The translations under genes were made by a program, and so were the position numbers. Shown here piece by piece: positions 43,400 to 53,739 of a stretch of DNA of 64,000 bases. The notes under the pieces are model-generated. The model saw only the letters and a program-made list of their open reading frames with translations. It searched no databases and was not told the origin of the DNA. How positions within the stretch are numbered: the first letter of the stretch is position 1; the number at the start of each line of letters is the position of its first letter. Source of the DNA: Prorocentrum cordatum (lineage: Eukaryota > Sar > Dinophyceae > Prorocentrales > Prorocentraceae); contig CAUYUJ010019912.1 in NCBI GenBank assembly GCA_963575745.1, positions 77,253 to 141,252 on the forward strand, given 5' to 3'.

Positions 43400-44300
43400 T
43401 TCCCCGAGGCTGGCTCTTCGTCCTGAGCCTCATTTTCTGACGGTCCCGCGTGGTTCAGCGAGGGCCCACCGAGGCCGACAGGCAAAAACCCGCCGCTCCA
43501 TGCGGGCCAGACTTGGGTCCACGTCCACTGCAGCTTGGAGTTTCGGGCCCCCTTTTCCAGAAGCCGGAGGCGCAGTGGACATGGACGAGAGGCTGGCCCC
43601 ATAGAGGATCGCATTGTATCCATATCCGGTGCGCCCAGGCCTTGCGGCGCCCCTTCCAAGAAAGTCCAAGACGCACTGGATGTGGATAGAAATCCTGCCC
43701 GCACTCCAGCCTCTTGGGAGCGTCGGATCTCTGGGGAGTTAGCGCTTTATTCCAGGGCTGGACCTAAACGCTGTTTTGCTGGACTTCGGCTGTGTTTTGT
43801 TTTTCGTTTTGGCAGATGGCCCCAGGGACCGACGCCTGGCGAAACCGCCTGTCGTGCATCGGTGTGCGACGCCAGGCTCTCAGGGGCCCCCGCTGCCGGC
43901 GTCGCAGTCCGCGTGGCCCGCGCCGGTCGCCGGTAGCTTATGGCAACACCGGCCGTCGGGCATCGCCCCCCGTTTCATCGAGAGCAACAGAGCCCCCACC
44001 CCCTAATAACACGATGAAGACGGGGCTTCATTGAGGTCCCCGTCTTCGCATCAGGGATACATGCGGGTCGTTGAAAATTTGTAATTTTGGATACCCCGGG
44101 AAGCAATCAGTAAACCCCCCTCCCCCCCCCCCTCATCAGAGGAAATTATAGCGCTTCCGGCGCCGGGGCCAAGGCGGAAGGTCCGCGGAGGGGAGGTCCC
44201 CGGAGGTTCCCAGGAGGCATCCAGAAAGGCCTCCACAAGCTGCTGAATGCCGGGCCCCCTTGTAGTCCAGAGCCCAGCGACAAGGCACACCTGCCCAGAG
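43400..44300. other. Paralogous segment of 52560-53900, no gene
   Basis: 43400-43455 and 43550-43720 match 52555-52620 and 53740-53900 (shared CCCCATAGAGG, GCCCCTTCCAAGA, CTGGATGTGGATA / CTGGGTATGGATA). This is the flank into which the LINE inserted. 43752-43815 is the left half of an IR-H element (CAGGGCTGGACCTAAACGCT). No coding gene is recognised. Confidence 0.6.
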
Positions 44301-44329
44301 TCGCTTCCTGTGATCCTGTGCGTTTCTGT

Positions 44330-45290
44330 GAGATTCCTCAGAGATTCCTTTGATACTCCGATTGGCTTCTTTTGAGATTCCTTGCCATTTCCATTGTGAT
44401 TATTTTTGGACTCCTTTGAGACTCCTCTGGTGTTCCTTTGATGTTATACTGGGGGTCCCTTGAGGTTCCGGTGATATCCCTTTGATGCCCCATTACTTAA
44501 GGGGGCATCACATCGACATCCGGGGCCGGTGGATTATTCCATTTTCAATAAATGTGCTAACATATCGCGGGGGGGTTCGCGGAATCCGTCTGCGATATCT
44601 CTCCGTGGACTCTCCCATAGGATCCCCTGAAAGAATCCATTTCCCTAGTGCGGTCGCACTAGGGATTGCTTATGTCCACGCGAGCCCGCGTTTTCCAAAT
44701 TCCTTAGATTCCTTAGTGGTTCGTTTGAGCTGCCGCTGAGATGCCTTTGCGATTTCTGTTGGGCTCCTTTGAGATTGCTTTGAACTTCCATTTGGTTCCT
44801 TTGATATTATGCGTGGGATTCCCTGTGATATTATCATGGGATTCCTTTGGGGGTCCTTTCGAGTTCCTCTGACATTCCTTCGACAATCCCTGAAGGGAGC
44901 ATCACGTCGACCTCTGGTGCCTGTGGGTTATTTCATTTTCAATAAATGTGCTAACATATCGCGGGGGGGGGTTCGCGGAATCCGTCTGCGATGTCCCTCC
45001 GTGGACTCTCCCATAGGACCCTCTGGGAAAAACAAAAAAATCCCTATTACGGTCGCAATACAGTTTGCTTATGTCCACGCGAGCCCGCGTTTTCCAGATT
45101 CCTTAGATTCCTTCGTGGTTCGTTTGAGCTGCCGTTGAGATCCCTTTGCGATTTCTGTTGGATTTCTCTGAGATTTCTTTGATATTTCTTTGAATTTCCA
45201 ATCGGGTTCCTTTGAAATTCTGCGTCGGCTTCCTTCTGAGATTCCTCTGGGATTCCTTTGGGGGGTCCTTTCAAGTATAGTTGCTTGCGG
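44330..45290 (+). repeat. ~390-bp tandem duplication with TTTGAGATTCCT repeats
   Basis: 44503-44760 and 44895-45170 are close duplicates (both contain ATAAATGTGCTAACATATCG and TTATGTCCACGCGAGCCCGC). Degenerate TTTGAGATTCCT units fill 44330-44480, 44740-44890 and 45120-45270. GTGCTAAC.ATATCGC recurs again at ~45480 and ~45533. Confidence 0.85.
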
Positions 45291-45811
45291 TGATTTCATT
45301 GTTTGTCATTTTTGATTTACCTTTGATTTCCGATGCGCGTCAGTTTCCCAATGTTCTAGCGAGGCGGGAACCCATTGGCGAGCGTTCGTGCGCATTGCTT
45401 CTTCAGGCTGTCGCCCCACGTTGCCGCCAGCTTCGGGCCCGGGCGGGGCAACTTAATTAATTATTTTATGTATTTTTTATGTGCTAGCGATATCGCCGGA
45501 GGGCGCCGCCCAAAATAATTATTTTATTTTCTGTGCTAACGATATCGCCGAGGGGGGGTACTGTTTGCTTCCCGGGTACTTCAAGGGCCTTCCTTCTTCA
45601 AGAATCGACATGCTTTTGCTTTGTTTTGGTATTATCTGGGACGACCTGGGCCCAATCTACTATGTCCGCCTTGCAACTTCAGGTTTCTATCTACTCCTTC
45701 CGACCGACGTGTACTGATGCTGGGCGGTTTGGCTCGCCACGTCTGCAGAACAGGCCGCCTATCCCTCATGCTTTTGGCCCTCCTGCCTTAGGTCTCCTCC
45801 CAAAGGGTCAG

Positions 45812-46015
45812 GGGTATGATGTTCCAGCCTACTTTAGCCTTGACCACCAGAAAGAATCTCGAGCACCAGAAAAGTATACCGAAACTCTATGGTTTTCACG
45901 TGTCGGGCCCCGGGAGACACTCGCCCAACACTCTTTCGACACTCTGTCGACCCTTTTCCGGGTGTTCGAAATCATTTCTGGGATGTGGTCCTTAAGTACG
46001 ATGGGAGCAACATAA
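45812..46015. mobile_element. IR-G element, copy 1
   Basis: Long inverted arms: left ATCTCGAGCACCAGAAAAG, right CTTTTCCGGGTGTTCGAAAT; outer ends TATGATGTT / AGCAACATA. A second copy at 62127-62330 is about 85% identical by eye. Flanks GTCAGGGG and GTTAGGGG suggest a short duplication. Confidence 0.8.
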
Positions 46016-46029
46016 GGTTAGGGGTCCTT

Positions 46030-46420
46030 TTTTGGTTGATCACCGCGTGCCACTGCCCCCCAAGAGCTGGGGCGCATCAAAGAGAGCCGGGCCGGACGAA
46101 AGGGGGGGATTGGGAAAGGGGGGGTTACGAAATTTGCTGCATGCAGCTGGTGTCGGCCTCACCGAGGGGCCCATTCCTCGACACGTGGGCGCTCCTGGCG
46201 CCGGGAGGCGCCGGGAAAATCAGCTACGTGAGCTGATTCTCAAACCTCCCCTTTGCTATCCCCCCCTTTCGCCCGACCCGAGAGAGGCAGCTCGCGGAGC
46301 CCCACGGCCCCTCCGGGCACTCCATCCCGACGAAGGCGCGCTTCGCCCTGTCCCTGACGAGCTCGTTCCTGGTGACCACCGTCGCGGGGACCGCGAAGGA
46401 CTCGGCCGCAGATCATGGGA
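46030..46420. other. No gene recognised
   Basis: GC-rich stretch with Gly/Pro/Arg-rich frames; nothing diagnostic. Confidence 0.4.
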
Positions 46421-46428
46421 GCCTGGCA

Positions 46429-46675
46429 CTTAGTGGGCCCTGGAAACGGCAGGGCCGTTTTTTTACCAGTTCCGTTTTGCCGTTTTTTGCGGGTTCCGAC
46501 GCCGTTTGTTTACCGGTTCCGTCGCCGTTTTTTACGGGTTCCCGCTCTGGCTCTAATCCTGGAGCCGTTTCTGTTGCCGTTTCCGGTCGCCATTTTTTTC
46601 CCGTTTCCATCTTCAAGGATCACTTTTTTCGCAAACGGTGAAAAAACGGCCTTGCCGTTTCCGGGGCCCACTAAG
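46429..46675. mobile_element. IR-J element with 8-bp duplication
   Basis: ~38-bp inverted ends (CTTAGTGGGCCCTGGAAACG then GCAGGGCCGTTTTTTT; right mirror differs at ~3 positions). Perfect 8-bp flanks GCCTGGCA at 46421-46428 and 46676-46683. The interior is a GCCGTTTTT-rich repeat. Confidence 0.9.
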
Positions 46676-46689
46676 GCCTGGCATACCCT

Positions 46690-46845
46690 CTCAATTCCGT
46701 CTTTAGCGTCGACTAGCGTCGATTAGCATCTGAGAGTCGACGAGATAGCGCCGACTCAGCGCCGTTCAGCGTCGATGAGCGTCGATGCATCGTCGATTAG
46801 TGTCGGCTAGCGTCGATTTGCGTCGATTCGCACGAGCCGACAAGA
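46690..46845 (+). repeat. AGCGTCGATT decamer repeat
   Basis: Degenerate 10-bp AGCGTCGATTAGCGTCGACT units; a related short block lies at 59430-59500. Confidence 0.85.
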
Positions 46846-47034
46846 TGGAATGGTATGCTCCCATGAATTGCCACCGAACAAGGATGTGTATCTGGAGAAA
46901 TTCGGGTGCGACGGCTACGTCCTCTGGCTCCTCTTCACCATCCGGAGAGCCTTGGAAGCCGCACTCGGGGAAACGTAAGACTTGAGTAAGCCGGAACTCG
47001 GTCTTGCCGACGTGTTTTGACGAGCGCTTCCTGG

Positions 47035-47170
47035 ATTCAGACGGTCCAGTTTTCGTGGGATGTTTGCAGCGGGAGATCGCGTCAAATTTCAGATTGGGTC
47101 TCGTCCTTTTTATGATGGCCCCGTCAGGCCAGTCCGAGTCCTCCGTACCCGAGTCTTACGTCTCCCCGAC
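47035..47170 (+). repeat. Low-copy repeat K, copy 1
   Basis: Shares AGTTTTCGTGGGATGT, GTCAAATTTCAGA.TGGGTCT and TTACGTCTCCCC with 54465-54590 (copy 3), and its second half with 54015-54100 (copy 2). Confidence 0.8.
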
Positions 47171-47416
47171 GCACGAGCACGCACGTTCTTTCGGACGCTC
47201 GCGGGCGATCTCACCCCGCTGGCGCAAAAATATCCCCCCGAAGGGGCCCCGTGTACTGGACCTGGGCCTGGGGAAACTTGGACTTCCTACGGCAGGCGTT
47301 CTTCGGGCCTGCGAGAGTACGTAAAGCAGGTTCACGTCGTGTCGACCAGCGCGGCGACCCGACCGCCCTGCGTTCAACATTGGACGCCGCCCGCGACCCA
47401 GAGTCGGCCGATTTCC

Positions 47417-47505
47417 AGGAGGGAAGAAGACACACAGACGCAAGTAATCGTCGGTTCCCGGGCAAATATGGGAAATTCAGGGAAGTGGGGGGGAGTACGA
47501 ACATC
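47417..47505 (+). mobile_element. IR-F element, 5' fragment
   Basis: AGGAGGGAAGAAGACACACAGACG, shortened here to AGGAGGGAAGAAGACACACA, plus AAATATGGGAAATTCAGGGA match IR-F; the right half is missing. Confidence 0.7.
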
Positions 47506-47689
47506 CATAACCGCATGCCGATGATAATGAAGGGACCCCCCCCTTCAGTGTTTAGAGTTGATTATCGTCGCCCTATACAAAATTCAAATTGGGCGGCGAG
47601 CGCTGAGGCCGAACTTCATTATCACCTCGAAACGCTATGTTGAGATAGCAACATCAAGCGATGTTGATATAGCAACATCAAGCGAAGCG

Positions 47690-48155
47690 ATCACACTTTT
47701 TCAGGATGTGTCAAGCGAAACCAATAATTTTGGGAGGCAGACTCAAACGAAACGAGCAATGTTCTTATTATTATTATACTTTCCTCTTCTTCTTTTATAT
47801 TTCTATCTGTCCTCACGCTCGCCTGAACTTTTTTATCCCTGGGGTTGATTATCCATGGAAAATGAAGCACATGAGCTACCCTACACGAGCACTTAAACAA
47901 TCCATTTTCATAAAGCGTTTGTAACTTAAAATTGATAGATTTGGAACTTTGGATGTTTCCTTTCTTCGTCCTCTTCTTATTATCCTCTTCTTCTTCTTTC
48001 TTATTATTCTTCTACTGCATTCTTCTTCTTTTATATTTCTCTGTGTCCCCACGCTCGCCTGAACTTTTTTATCCCTGGGGTTGATTATCCATGGAAATTG
48101 AGGCACATGAGCTACCCTACACGAGCACTTACAAAAAACAATTTTCATGAGAGAT
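47690..48155 (+). repeat. ~150-bp direct repeat pair
   Basis: 47765-47905 and 47995-48140 share CGCTCGCCTGAACTTTTTTA, TCCCTGGGGTTGATTATCCA and CACATGAGCTACCCTACACG. The region is AT-rich (TTATTA/TTC tracts) and codes for nothing recognisable. Confidence 0.85.
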
Positions 48156-48349
48156 AAGCCATTGTTGAGGATATTTCTATGAAAACTAAACGCCAAGGAT
48201 GTCTCAAAACGTGCTCGGCTTGGTCTCCTCTTGATCATCTCTTACTTTGAGATTATGCTGAGGTCTGCTGGGCTACTTTTATTATCTCTCCCTGAACCCC
48301 GAACTTTATTATCCCCTAGTGTTTATTATCATGGGCATGAGGTTAATCT

Positions 48350-48385
48350 ATATATGTGTATATATATATATACATACATGCATAT

Positions 48386-48416
<31 letters not shown>

Positions 48417-49068
48417 CGCATGCATATATATATATATATAGATGTGTGTGTGTGTGTCTGTGTGTGTGTGTCGGGGGACGTGGCCGGGGGGGTCCCGCCC
48501 AGGGACCTCGGCGGCGCATGCCGCATGGGGGGCCCGGGGCCTTATTTTCCTTTTGTTTTCCAGGGTTTCGGCGACCCGGAGCCAACAGAGCCCCAAGAGG
48601 TTGCAGGGAGCTCCAGAGGTTGCTCCCGCTTGGTGCCGCAGGTCCCCCACAGGCCTCCCAGAGGCCTCCTCCAAAGATCAGACATTTTGGTTTCCCATAT
48701 TTTTCAACGTTTTTCTCCGTGCAGCCTGCTCTGCATCCCCACGCTGCACGGCAGCCCCAGAGGACGCCCAGACCGTCCCGGTTCGGCCCCAGAGGCTCCC
48801 AATCTTGTCCCCAGATGGATCCGCATGGGAGGATCGGCGCGCACCAGTAGGGCCACAGAGCGACCAGGGACGCTCCAAGATCCCTGCGACGCCGGCGATC
48901 ACCCCAAGACAGCCCCCCGAACGACTTCGTCGACACGGCATGCTTGCAAGGGGCCCCCCCTTCGATGGCATGGAGATGCGCTGTCGATGGCACTGCTTGC
49001 CGTGGCATTTTTTGTCGCCATGATGCCGTGACTACAACCTAAGCGCGCGTAGCGCGCGTGGTTCTAGT
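48350..49068. mobile_element. Helitron-like candidate, copy 2
   Basis: The right end CCTAAGCGCGCGTAGCGCGC then GTGGTTCTAGT repeats the hairpin-plus-CTAG-T layout at 21239-21274. It begins beyond (TA)n and (TG)n tracts (48355-48472). The interior has GAGGCCTCC-type repeats. The left boundary is not established. Confidence 0.4.
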
Positions 49069-49192
49069 GTGTGTATATATATACACACATATCTGTTTTA
49101 GGAAAATCTGGGGAATCATGGTTTCGTGTGTGTATGTATTTGTGTGTCCCCGGGGCCCCTTTTTCAGATGTTGAGCGATCTGACGTTTCAGA

Positions 49193-49335
49193 CAGGGCTG
49201 GACCTAAACGCTGTGTTGCTGGACTTCGGCTGTGTTTTGTTGTTCGTTTTGGCAGGGACGTAAAAAAAGACAGGCCGAGCAAAACGAACAACCGAACGAA
49301 AACAAAACGAACAACAGCGTTTAGGTCCAGCCCTG
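49193..49335. mobile_element. IR-H element (hAT-like MITE)
   Basis: 143 bp with perfect ~22-bp inverted ends starting CAGGGCTGGACCTAAACGCT. Flanks GTTTCAGA (49185-49192) and GTTTCGGA (49336-49343) are an 8-bp duplication with one mismatch. 5'-CAGGG ends with 8-bp duplications are the hAT superfamily pattern. A half copy lies at 43752-43815. Confidence 0.9.
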
Positions 49336-49512
49336 GTTTCGGAAATGGCCGATCCTGCAAGGTGGAACGGTCCCCGCGTCGTTGTTAGAAGCCACCGCCG
49401 AGAAGTCGGCGACATGAACCTGCCGTAATTACTGCACCGGCACCCGGGCAGTATATGGAACTCCTGCGGGCGGCGTGCGCTTCGGGTCCGAGAAAGCAAG
49501 CGCCCGCTGCCG

Positions 49513-49671
49513 TTAAGTCGGGCGTGCCCCTCTACACGACGAACATTCAAAAGTAGTCAAACAATAATTGTTGGACGATTTTTCGAGATTTATGAATTTT
49601 GGCTTAGCATGTTTTGACTATGTTTGATTTTTCTTTTTAAATCCGCCTGTAGGGGAACATGCCCGACCTAA
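49513..49671. mobile_element. IR-A element, older copy
   Basis: Ends TTAAGTCGGGCGTGCCCCTC and GTAGGGGAACATGCCCGACC then TAA; flanks CGCTGCCG / CGCGATCG are only partly alike. Confidence 0.75.
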
Positions 49672-49946
49672 CGCGATCGTTTCCTGCGTCAGCGCGTTGC
49701 TCCAGACATCCAGGGGTCCCGGGGTAAAGGGCTGTCCCCCCTTCCCCTGCCGCGCGGCGCGCGCGGCGGAGAGGGCGCTGATGGCCGTGGCCCCCCTGGT
49801 GCGGTGGGAGGGGGGGTTGTCGCGCCAGCGGGGATGCCGCCCACGGACGTCCGAACAAGCACCACTGAAGGGCAACAGTTTACAACAGACGCTTCGGAAC
49901 CACATAGAAAAGGACCCCCCACCGCCCCAGGTTGATATAGTACAGG

Positions 49947-50155
49947 CTTCCCAAATAGGGCCGGAGTAGATGATCGCCGATGCATCGGCGATGCGGCTCC
50001 ATGTGGAGCCCGGTTTTCTCCACACGGGCGTCTCCGATGCACCGCCGACGTCGCCGATGACTTGTCGGTGCATCGGCGATGCATTTGCGATGCGGCGCGA
50101 TCCTCCGACCCCGTCTACCATCTACTCGGACTCAATCTGGGAGGCCTCTGCATAG
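49947..50155. mobile_element. IR-C element, copy 3
   Basis: Inverted ends AGGCTTCCCAAATAGGG ... CTCAATCTGGGAGGCCT, GATGCATCGGCGATG core, central TGTGGAG/CTCCACA pair. Confidence 0.8.
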
Positions 50156-50429
50156 CTGCCTGGGCCGTCGTGATGACCCAGCACTTCCGCGAGGATGACG
50201 CCATAAGGGCCTCCTCCCTCCCCATGGCTGCTGGCGAGGGGTGCCAGGCTGCAGGCAGGGCTTCTGGCGTCTGGCGCCGGGGCCGGAGGAATCTGGAGCC
50301 CAACATCTCGAGCGCAACTCTTGCCAACGTTGACCAGAGGGAGGGGGAAATTTGCTTCTTTCCAGTTCGGGCGTCGTTGTTGCACGGTTGTTTCCTTCGA
50401 CCGTATATGCTTGTGTTGTCCTCTGGTAA

Positions 50430-51596
50430 CGTTTGTGCATCCTGTCTTCTGGCTCTCCGGCCGTCCTGTGCTTTGCGGGCCCTCTGTTCCCCGTCCTCGT
50501 GGGGTTCTTGCAGGACAAGGAGTACCTCGGCAGTTGTTTCCCGGTCCTAACCTGGGGGCGGCGCGCTCCCTGGCTTCTCACCCACGTCATTCTGGGAGCC
50601 GTCGCCGCCGGCCTCGTGTACCTGCCACCAGGTTCGTTCGGCGTGCACGGCGTGAGCATGCACGTCTACCACGCGTGGTACTTCGTCACGGTCGGCGCCA
50701 TGTTTTGGAGTTTTAACGGGGCAGTCTTAGCATTCGAGGCCGCGAGGCAGGAGATCTATCCCTATAAGGAGGAGCGGATCGTCGTCGAGGGTCTTTGCAA
50801 GTACGCGTGCATGTTTGGCGGCGGCCTGGGTGGTCTTCCCACAATGGTCATCTTCATGGACGCTCGGCTGAACTACAGAATAGCGTGTTCGGCGTTCATC
50901 GTGTTAGCCTCCTTGATAAGCCTGGTGGCGGTGCCAATCATGCGTCAAGCCCGGAGCGGTCTCAGAGATAGCCCTAGAATCAAGGACCCTCAGGCCGCAA
51001 CGGGGCAGTCCGAGGTGGCCAGCGTGAGCGTTTGGCGCGAGGCCTTCCGGCGAGGCAGCTGGAACTGCGCCCTGCGGCACATGTGGGCCCTGAAGTTCTG
51101 GAACGGCGCATACGGCGCGTCCGTCGCGTCAATGCTGTACTACTACATTGGGAGAAGGAACCACGGCACGAACATAATCTTCTGGAGCCCCTTGCGGATT
51201 TCTCGGGTCGGCGCTGGTCCCACCCATGGCTTGCCCCGCGCGCTGGGTCAGCGCGGATCCGCGACATCCGTGGACCTCCAGAAATGTATGCGCGTGCTGT
51301 TTTTTGTTCCTCTATACATCACCTACGTGCTAGGGATGTACGGCGCCGGGCGGAGTGCCGTGATACTGGCCGCTGGCGCGGCTGCTGGCTGTACCGAGAC
51401 GGTGATGAACGTCGTCTACATGTGGGCGTTCAGCCGTGGGGACGGGCTCCTCGACGTTGAGGGCAGGGCGGACAGGTGGCTGCTGTGGTACGTTGTGGCC
51501 ATGCGTCTGCTGAACGCCGCCGCCACCGTGTTCGTGATGTTCGTTCTCACCCCGTCGGTGGCTCCAGCGCAGCCACGGGGATCGAAGAAGAAATAA
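50430..51596 (+). CDS. MFS/GPH-type sugar:cation symporter, partial, element-disrupted
   Basis: 387 codons, open after a TAA at 50427 and without an ATG at its start, so the 5' exon is probably missing. GPLFPVLVGFLQDK followed by WGRRAPWLL is the 'DP..G.lsDr...wGRRrPw' signature after TM2 of the glycoside-pentoside-hexuronide (MFS_2) symporters. FEAARQEIYPYKEERIVVEG matches the Y..L..E....y.eR segment after TM4. Further hydrophobic helices lie at ~50880-50940, 51105-51150, 51295-51350, 51370-51420 and 51475-51555. Family members are ~450-500 residues; here TM8-10 are short. Residues ~240-293 are translated from an IR-B element (51150-51312), and the last codons GSKKK-stop come from the end of another (51587). 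The product would be a membrane transporter. It may be a gene with an unspliced introner-like element or a pseudogene. Confidence 0.6.
   Translation, partial: RLCILSSGSPAVLCFAGPLFPVLVGFLQDKEYLGSCFPVLTWGRRAPWLLTHVILGAVAAGLVYLPPGSFGVHGVSMHVYHAWYFVTVGAMFWSFNGAVLAFEAARQEIYPYKEERIVVEGLCKYACMFGGGLGGLPTMVIFMDARLNYRIACSAFIVLASLISLVAVPIMRQARSGLRDSPRIKDPQAATGQSEVASVSVWREAFRRGSWNCALRHMWALKFWNGAYGASVASMLYYYIGRRNHGTNIIFWSPLRISRVGAGPTHGLPRALGQRGSATSVDLQKCMRVLFFVPLYITYVLGMYGAGRSAVILAAGAAAGCTETVMNVVYMWAFSRGDGLLDVEGRADRWLLWYVVAMRLLNAAATVFVMFVLTPSVAPAQPRGSKKK
51150..51312. mobile_element. IR-B element inside the transporter ORF
   Basis: Left GCACGAACATAATCTTCTGG, then TGCGGATTTCTCGGGTCGGC; right GGTCAGCGCGGATCCGCGAC, then CCTCCAGAAATGTATGCGCG. 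The arms are diverged IR-B ends (compare GGCATCAACATAATCTTTTG at 60603). The reading frame stays open through it. Confidence 0.65.
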
Positions 51597-51750
51597 CGGC
51601 ATAGATATAAACTGTTGGAGCTCCGCGCGGATTTCTTGGATCCGCGCTGGGCCCTCCCGGCGGCGCCTCGCCCTTGGCGCGCTCCGCGCGCCGCGATGGG
51701 TGTCTTGCGCGGATCCAAGATATCCGCGCGGAGCGCCAACAGCTCTAGGG
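51587..51750. mobile_element. IR-B element ending the transporter ORF
   Basis: Left GAAGAAGAAATAACGGCATA then CTGTTGGAGCTCCGCGCGGA, TTTCTTGGATCCGCG; right CGCGGATCCAAGATATCCGC then GCGGAGCGCCAACAG. The transporter stop codon TAA lies in its left end. Near-perfect ~45-bp inverted arms. Confidence 0.85.
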
Positions 51751-51859
51751 GAGGGTGCTGGGGGGGGATGGGGGCGTTTGTGGGTCGAGGTCCTGCATTG
51801 CTTTTTCCGGCATCCAGGAGCCTTCTCGCCCCTTCAGCAGCCCGTTGTGAATTTCCAGG

Positions 51860-52050
51860 TTCCTTTGGCAGAGCTCAAGCTGGCTCCCGGAAGTCCGCGC
51901 GGATTATTGGGATCTGCGCCGGATCCCTCTGGCGGCGCCTCCGGCGTCGCCCCTGGTGCGCTCCGCGCGTCACGGGGGAGGGTCCAGCGCACATCCAGGA
52001 AGCCCGCGCGGACCTCCGAATGCTTCTGCTTATGCAGCTGGCTCTCCTGC
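51860..52050. mobile_element. IR-B element, diverged copy
   Basis: GAAGTCCGCGCGGATTATTG ... GCCCGCGCGGACCTCCGAAT with the same GGCGGCGCC core; third IR-B in under 1 kb. Confidence 0.7.
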
Positions 52051-52097
52051 TTTCGTGAACCCCCCCCAAGCCGCCCATTTCCTCCCCCTTCCTAGGG

Positions 52098-52265
52098 TTA
52101 AGTCGGGCCTGTCCCCCTACAGGGGTATTTTGAGCGAAACCGAAAAGGTTAAAAAATATTTAAAACATAGTTCCTAGACTATTTTTTGACAATTGTTTGA
52201 TTATTTTGAGGGTATTTTTATTTTTCGTCGAAAATCCTCCTGTAGGGTGACAGGCCCGACGCAAT
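52098..52265. mobile_element. IR-A element with 8-bp duplication
   Basis: Ends TTAAGTCGGGCCTGTCCCCC and GACAGGCCCGACGCAA; A/T-rich interior with two AAAAAT-type tracts. Perfect flanks TCCTAGGG at 52090-52097 and 52266-52273. Confidence 0.9.
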
Positions 52266-52269
52266 CCTA

Positions 52270-52490
52270 GGGTCCGTGTCGATTCGATCGATTCGATTCG
52301 ATATAGGCTCCTGCCCTCTCGATCCGATTCGATTCCGACTTTCTGGCGATCCGATGCCGTCCGATATTGGCACAGCGCAGTTGTACATCTTGACGTGGCC
52401 GATCCGATTCGCCTTCGAGTCCGTGCCGATGCAGCCCGATCCGACGCACGTGCCGATCCGATCCGATCCCCGAAGTCGATACTGGCTCAT
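52270..52490 (+). repeat. CGATT-type repeat
   Basis: Degenerate GATCCGATTCGATTC units, as at 16995-17205. Confidence 0.85.
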
Positions 52491-52499
52491 CCTGCCTCC

Positions 52500-53150
52500 C
52501 CAGACCCCCGACGTCGTGTTTTTTTTTGTTGTTGCAACGTCGACCCCCAGAGGTCTGGACCCCCTCCCTGGGGCTGGCTTTTCATCCCGAGTCGCTGTTT
52601 GACGGTCCCGAGGCCTGGCAACGGCCCCCGGAGGCGGGAAATCATGACAAACCTTCCGTTGTTTTTTCCCAGCGCGAGGGGGGGTCTTGGCCTGCGCGTA
52701 TCCTCGACCCGCGAGGTCGGTGGTCCCGTGTTGCGACTAACCAAGCAGCTGTGGCCTGGGCCGAAGAGGTGCCCCTCCCCAGGTCTGGCCGCGATGGGCG
52801 CGACGTCGCGCGCCTCGAGCGAGGCGCGATGTCGGCTGCCCTGCGGATGGCGCGCTGCGACAAGCCACGCAGCACGGCAGGTTCGCGTCGTGTCACCGCG
52901 GCCTCGCCCCCGTCGCTGGCGCTCACGGGAAGCCTCCCCAGGGCGCCTTCCGATCCCTCCGATATTCCTCCGCCTCGACTCGACTCGGCCCCGGGCCCAC
53001 ACGGTGCCCCTCGCGAGGGCCGGCGCGGGGGGCGGCCGGGGAAGGGCGCAGCCCGCGTCCGCGAGGGAGCCGCCCCGTGCCCGTCGCGGGCGGTCGTTCG
53101 CCCCGAGCTTCGCGCCGGTTGCGGGCGGGCCCCGCCGGGCGCCCCGCCCC
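52500..53150. other. GC-rich segment, paralogous to the LINE target
   Basis: 52545-52620 matches the sequence flanking the LINE (43386-43455). The rest is Pro/Arg/Gly-rich in every frame; no gene. Confidence 0.5.
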
Positions 53151-53151
53151 C

Positions 53152-53293
53152 CTCCTCCTCCTCCTCCTCCTCCTCCTCCTCCCCCTCCTCCTCCTCCTCC
53201 TCCTCCTCCTCCTCCTCCTCCTCCTCGTCCTCCTCCTCGTCCTCCTCCTCCTCCTCCTCCTCCTCCTCCTCCTCCTCCTCCTCCTCCTCCTCC
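53152..53293 (+). repeat. (TCC)n microsatellite
   Basis: ~140 bp of TCC with few TCG interruptions. Confidence 0.97.
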
Positions 53294-53440
53294 GTCGCCG
53301 ATTGGTTCGCCGAGGGCGAGGCGGCGGCAGCGGCCTGCGCGCCGGGGTTGGGCCCCCCCAGGCAGCCCCCAGGAGCGGCGCACCACAGCTCACGCTTTGC
53401 CCCGGGGTCGCTCCTCGCGTCTGGCCGAGGCAGATCCTGC

Positions 53441-53604
53441 AGGAGGGGGAAGAAACACACAGACACGATGAGTCCTCGACTCCCCAGAAACTAGGGGAAG
53501 GTATGGGAAGGGGGGGGGGAAGACAAGAACCCAGAACATACAAGAAAATATGGGGATCTGTCTTATTTGTGCGCATTTAGTTGTGTGTCCTGGGGCCCCT
53601 TCAG
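53441..53604. mobile_element. IR-F element, copy 2
   Basis: AGGAGGGGGAAGAAACACAC ... GTGTGTCCTGGGGCCCCTTC; same internal GGGAAGACAAGAACCCAGAA as IR-F at 25577. No clear flanking duplication. Confidence 0.85.
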
Positions 53605-53739
53605 TAGAAGGGCAGGCGGTCGCTCGCCCCAAGAAGTTCCCGAGGGCCCGAGGTCCTGCCGGCGACTCCGGGCCTTCGGGCGCAGCTCCCGGGGAGCGCG
53701 GGCAAGACCTGTGCCCGTATCCACCACGGCTCGGACTTG

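Noticed and set aside
53300-53500. Exon after the (TCC)n tract (VADWFAEGEAAAAACAPG)
   Set aside because: Looks like an acceptor context but the peptide is Ala-rich with no match to a family I know.
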